NCBI RefSeq assembly: GCF_027172205.1
Contig: NC_070618.1
Location: forward strand, 12,084,538 to 12,148,537
Reading direction: 5' to 3'
Source: Podarcis raffonei
Taxonomy: Eukaryota > Chordata > Lepidosauria > Squamata > Lacertidae
DNA length: 64,000 nt
A model generated the notes under the pieces. It had not been told where the DNA came from and searched no databases. It saw only the letters and a program-made list of their open reading frames with translations. Position numbers and translations under genes: made by a program. Below are positions 63,775-64,000 of the stretch, piece by piece; the first letter of the stretch is position 1; every line of letters starts with the position of its first letter.

Positions 63775-64000
63775 CTGCCAGATAGGAGGGCAACATGAAC
63801 AGAGAAGAACAACCTCCAGGCTCTGTGCAGCTTTAAAAAGCTGCTGTTTGCGACTCCAGAGTCCTACTTAGGTTTTATCAGTCTCTTATATATTCCAGGC
63901 CATTCAGCACAGCAAACGAGGCTGAAGCACCTCCAAGTTCTTTAAGGTTGGAGACTTGACAATTGTTTTGTTTCTAAAGAAAGTTGAAAGTGGCTCAGTT

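Overview
The window looks like nuclear DNA of a squamate reptile, probably a lizard. The coding content is vertebrate: ABCA1, NIPSNAP3-type genes and an NHL-repeat protein, all split by ordinary GT-AG introns. The repeats are squamate in style. About ten copies of a tRNA-derived SINE with an ACCTTT-type tail (Sauria SINE type) are present, together with L2-like LINE 3' ends, MIR-like SINEs, and many short DNA transposons of Tigger/pogo, hAT and CCGTATT types. I recognised all of these by eye; none was checked against a database.

Layout: 1-13.4 kb is mostly repeats, with a weak candidate 3' end of an unidentified minus-strand gene (3.4-6.5 kb). A CpG island lies at 13.4-14.5 kb. The 14.5-29.2 kb stretch is again dominated by repeats. 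At 29.3-31.9 kb two plus-strand exons encode a complete C-terminal six-bladed NHL propeller. Two complete six-exon NIPSNAP3-type genes follow in tandem on the plus strand (34.8-42.1 kb and 45.8-53.9 kb), each starting in a GC-rich promoter block. The last five coding exons of ABCA1, on the minus strand, occupy 58.4-63.8 kb; the gene continues beyond the right edge, and its 3' UTR reaches back to about 55.7 kb.

The order NIPSNAP3, NIPSNAP3, then convergent ABCA1 matches human chromosome 9q31 (NIPSNAP3A, NIPSNAP3B, ABCA1), so this is a conserved syntenic block. I know of no NHL-repeat gene at that place in the human genome. The genes do not form an operon or a shared pathway: NIPSNAP3 proteins belong to a mitochondrial/vesicular family, while ABCA1 exports cholesterol and phospholipid at the plasma membrane. 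The ABCA1 3' UTR carries a tandem pair of miR-33 seed matches.

The most unusual non-genic structures are a long inverted repeat at 10.2-10.9 kb, a DNA element built from serial hairpins at 47.9-48.4 kb, nested insertions with clean target-site duplications, and two solo LTRs. I found no convincing new biological system. The unidentified genes and the foldback structures are the parts most worth a second look.
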